A DNA stretch of 7,052 nucleotides from Flavobacteriales bacterium (lineage in GTDB: Bacteria; Bacteroidota; Bacteroidia; Flavobacteriales; BACL11), in contig PCBP01000081.1 in NCBI GenBank assembly GCA_002730985.1, positions 1 to 7,052 of the forward strand, written 5' to 3'. Of this stretch, positions 6,691-7,052 are shown in pieces; position 1 is the stretch's first letter, and every line of letters starts with the position of its first letter. The notes beneath the pieces are model-generated. The model did not search any database, had not been told where the DNA came from, and saw only the letters and a list, made by a program, of their open reading frames with translations. The position numbers and the translations under genes were made by a program.

Positions 6691-6804
6691 TAGGGCGGCG
6701 ACTACCTACTCTTCCAGATTTCACTCTAGTACCATCGGCACAACTAGTCTTAACTTCTCTGTTCGAAATGGGAAGAGGTGGACCCTAGCGTTATAATCAC
6801 CATA
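6691..6804 (-). rRNA. rrf: 5S ribosomal RNA
   Basis: The minus strand holds the conserved 5S core: CACCTCTTCCCATTTCGAAC, then AGAGAAGTTAAG, then GCCGATGGTACT and GAGAGTAGG-like GAAGAGTAGGTAGTCGCC, in the right order and spacing. The ends are estimated from the terminal pairing of the GGTG side near 6801 with the CGCC side near 6697, so each end may be off by a few bases. The total length of about 114 nt is normal. It lies downstream of 23S rRNA in the same orientation, and its 3' end sits almost directly against the hairpin terminator. Confidence 0.93.
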
Positions 6805-6854
6805 ATATCTTTAAACATTATGACATAAATTGTAATGAATATATATAGTTAATC
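6805..6854 (-). other. 23S-5S internal spacer
   Basis: About 50 nt of AT-rich sequence separate 23S from 5S. No tRNA or other gene fits here. It would be removed during rRNA processing. The ends follow the estimated rRNA limits. Confidence 0.75.
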
Positions 6855-7052
6855 TCAAAGTCTACGGGTAATTAGTATCACTCAGCTGAATGTATTTCTA
6901 CACTTACACTTGTGACCTATCAACGTCATCGTCTATAACGACCCTTAAAAGAAATCTTATCTTGAGATGAGTTTCGTGCTTAGATGCTTTCAGCGCTTAT
7001 CTCATCCGAACGTAGCTACCCTGCAATGCAGCTGGCGCCACAACAGGTACAC
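6855..7052 (-). rRNA. rrl: 23S ribosomal RNA, 3' end only
   Basis: On the minus strand the sequence contains well-conserved 3'-terminal 23S stretches: GTAGCTACGTTCGGATGAGA, then TAAGCGCTGAAAGCATCTAA, then GCACGAAACTCATCTCAAGA, then GTTGATAGGTC, and finally TGATACTAATTACCCGTAGA near the 3' end. The rest of the gene lies beyond the right edge of the window. The 3' end is approximate, because the terminal helix partner at the 5' end of 23S is not in view. Confidence 0.95.

Noticed and set aside
6805..6854. Possible tRNA between 23S and 5S rRNA
   Set aside because: The spacer is only about 50 nt, too short for a tRNA, and shows no T-loop or anticodon-stem pattern.

Overview
The window looks like a chromosomal segment of an AT-rich member of the Bacteroidota. 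Three things point there. The rRNA operon has Bacteroidota-like 3' sequences. One gene matches a Bacteroidota-restricted family as I recall it (DUF5606), and another matches a Bacteroidota outer-membrane barrel family (DUF5777). A perfect Bacteroidota-type -7 promoter box (TAnnTTTG) lies in front of the plus-strand genes. A Cytophagales-like or other marine lineage is plausible, but the sequence alone does not fix this.

Left part (1-4383, minus strand): six tightly packed genes read leftward and look like one polycistronic unit. In transcription order they are a UMF1/Atg22-type MFS transporter, a small monohaem cytochrome c lipoprotein, a secreted YceI-like protein, a DUF5777-type outer-membrane beta-barrel, L-2-hydroxyglutarate dehydrogenase/oxidase (lhgO), and an unidentified protein cut by the window edge. 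The junctions are overlaps of 11, 20 and 4 nt, a gap of 11 nt, and an overlap of 4 nt. Three envelope proteins (cytochrome, YceI, barrel) therefore sit between a transporter and a flavoprotein that, in E. coli, feeds electrons to the quinone pool. I infer a possible envelope redox module; this is a hypothesis from context.

Middle (4384-4485): a 102-bp divergent intergenic region with a good plus-strand promoter box. Right part (4486-6607, plus strand): a two-gene unit with a DUF5606-family small protein followed, 7 nt later, by an M3-family zinc oligoendopeptidase with an intact HEAGH...E site.

Right edge (6608-7052): a strong symmetrical hairpin that can end transcription from both sides, then the 3' end of an rRNA operon on the minus strand (5S rRNA, a short spacer with no tRNA, and the last roughly 200 nt of 23S rRNA). 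The peptidase gene and the rRNA operon are head-on and separated by that one hairpin. No mobile element, CRISPR array, prophage piece or tRNA was found. Apart from the operon layout, this is mostly ordinary core-genome content.
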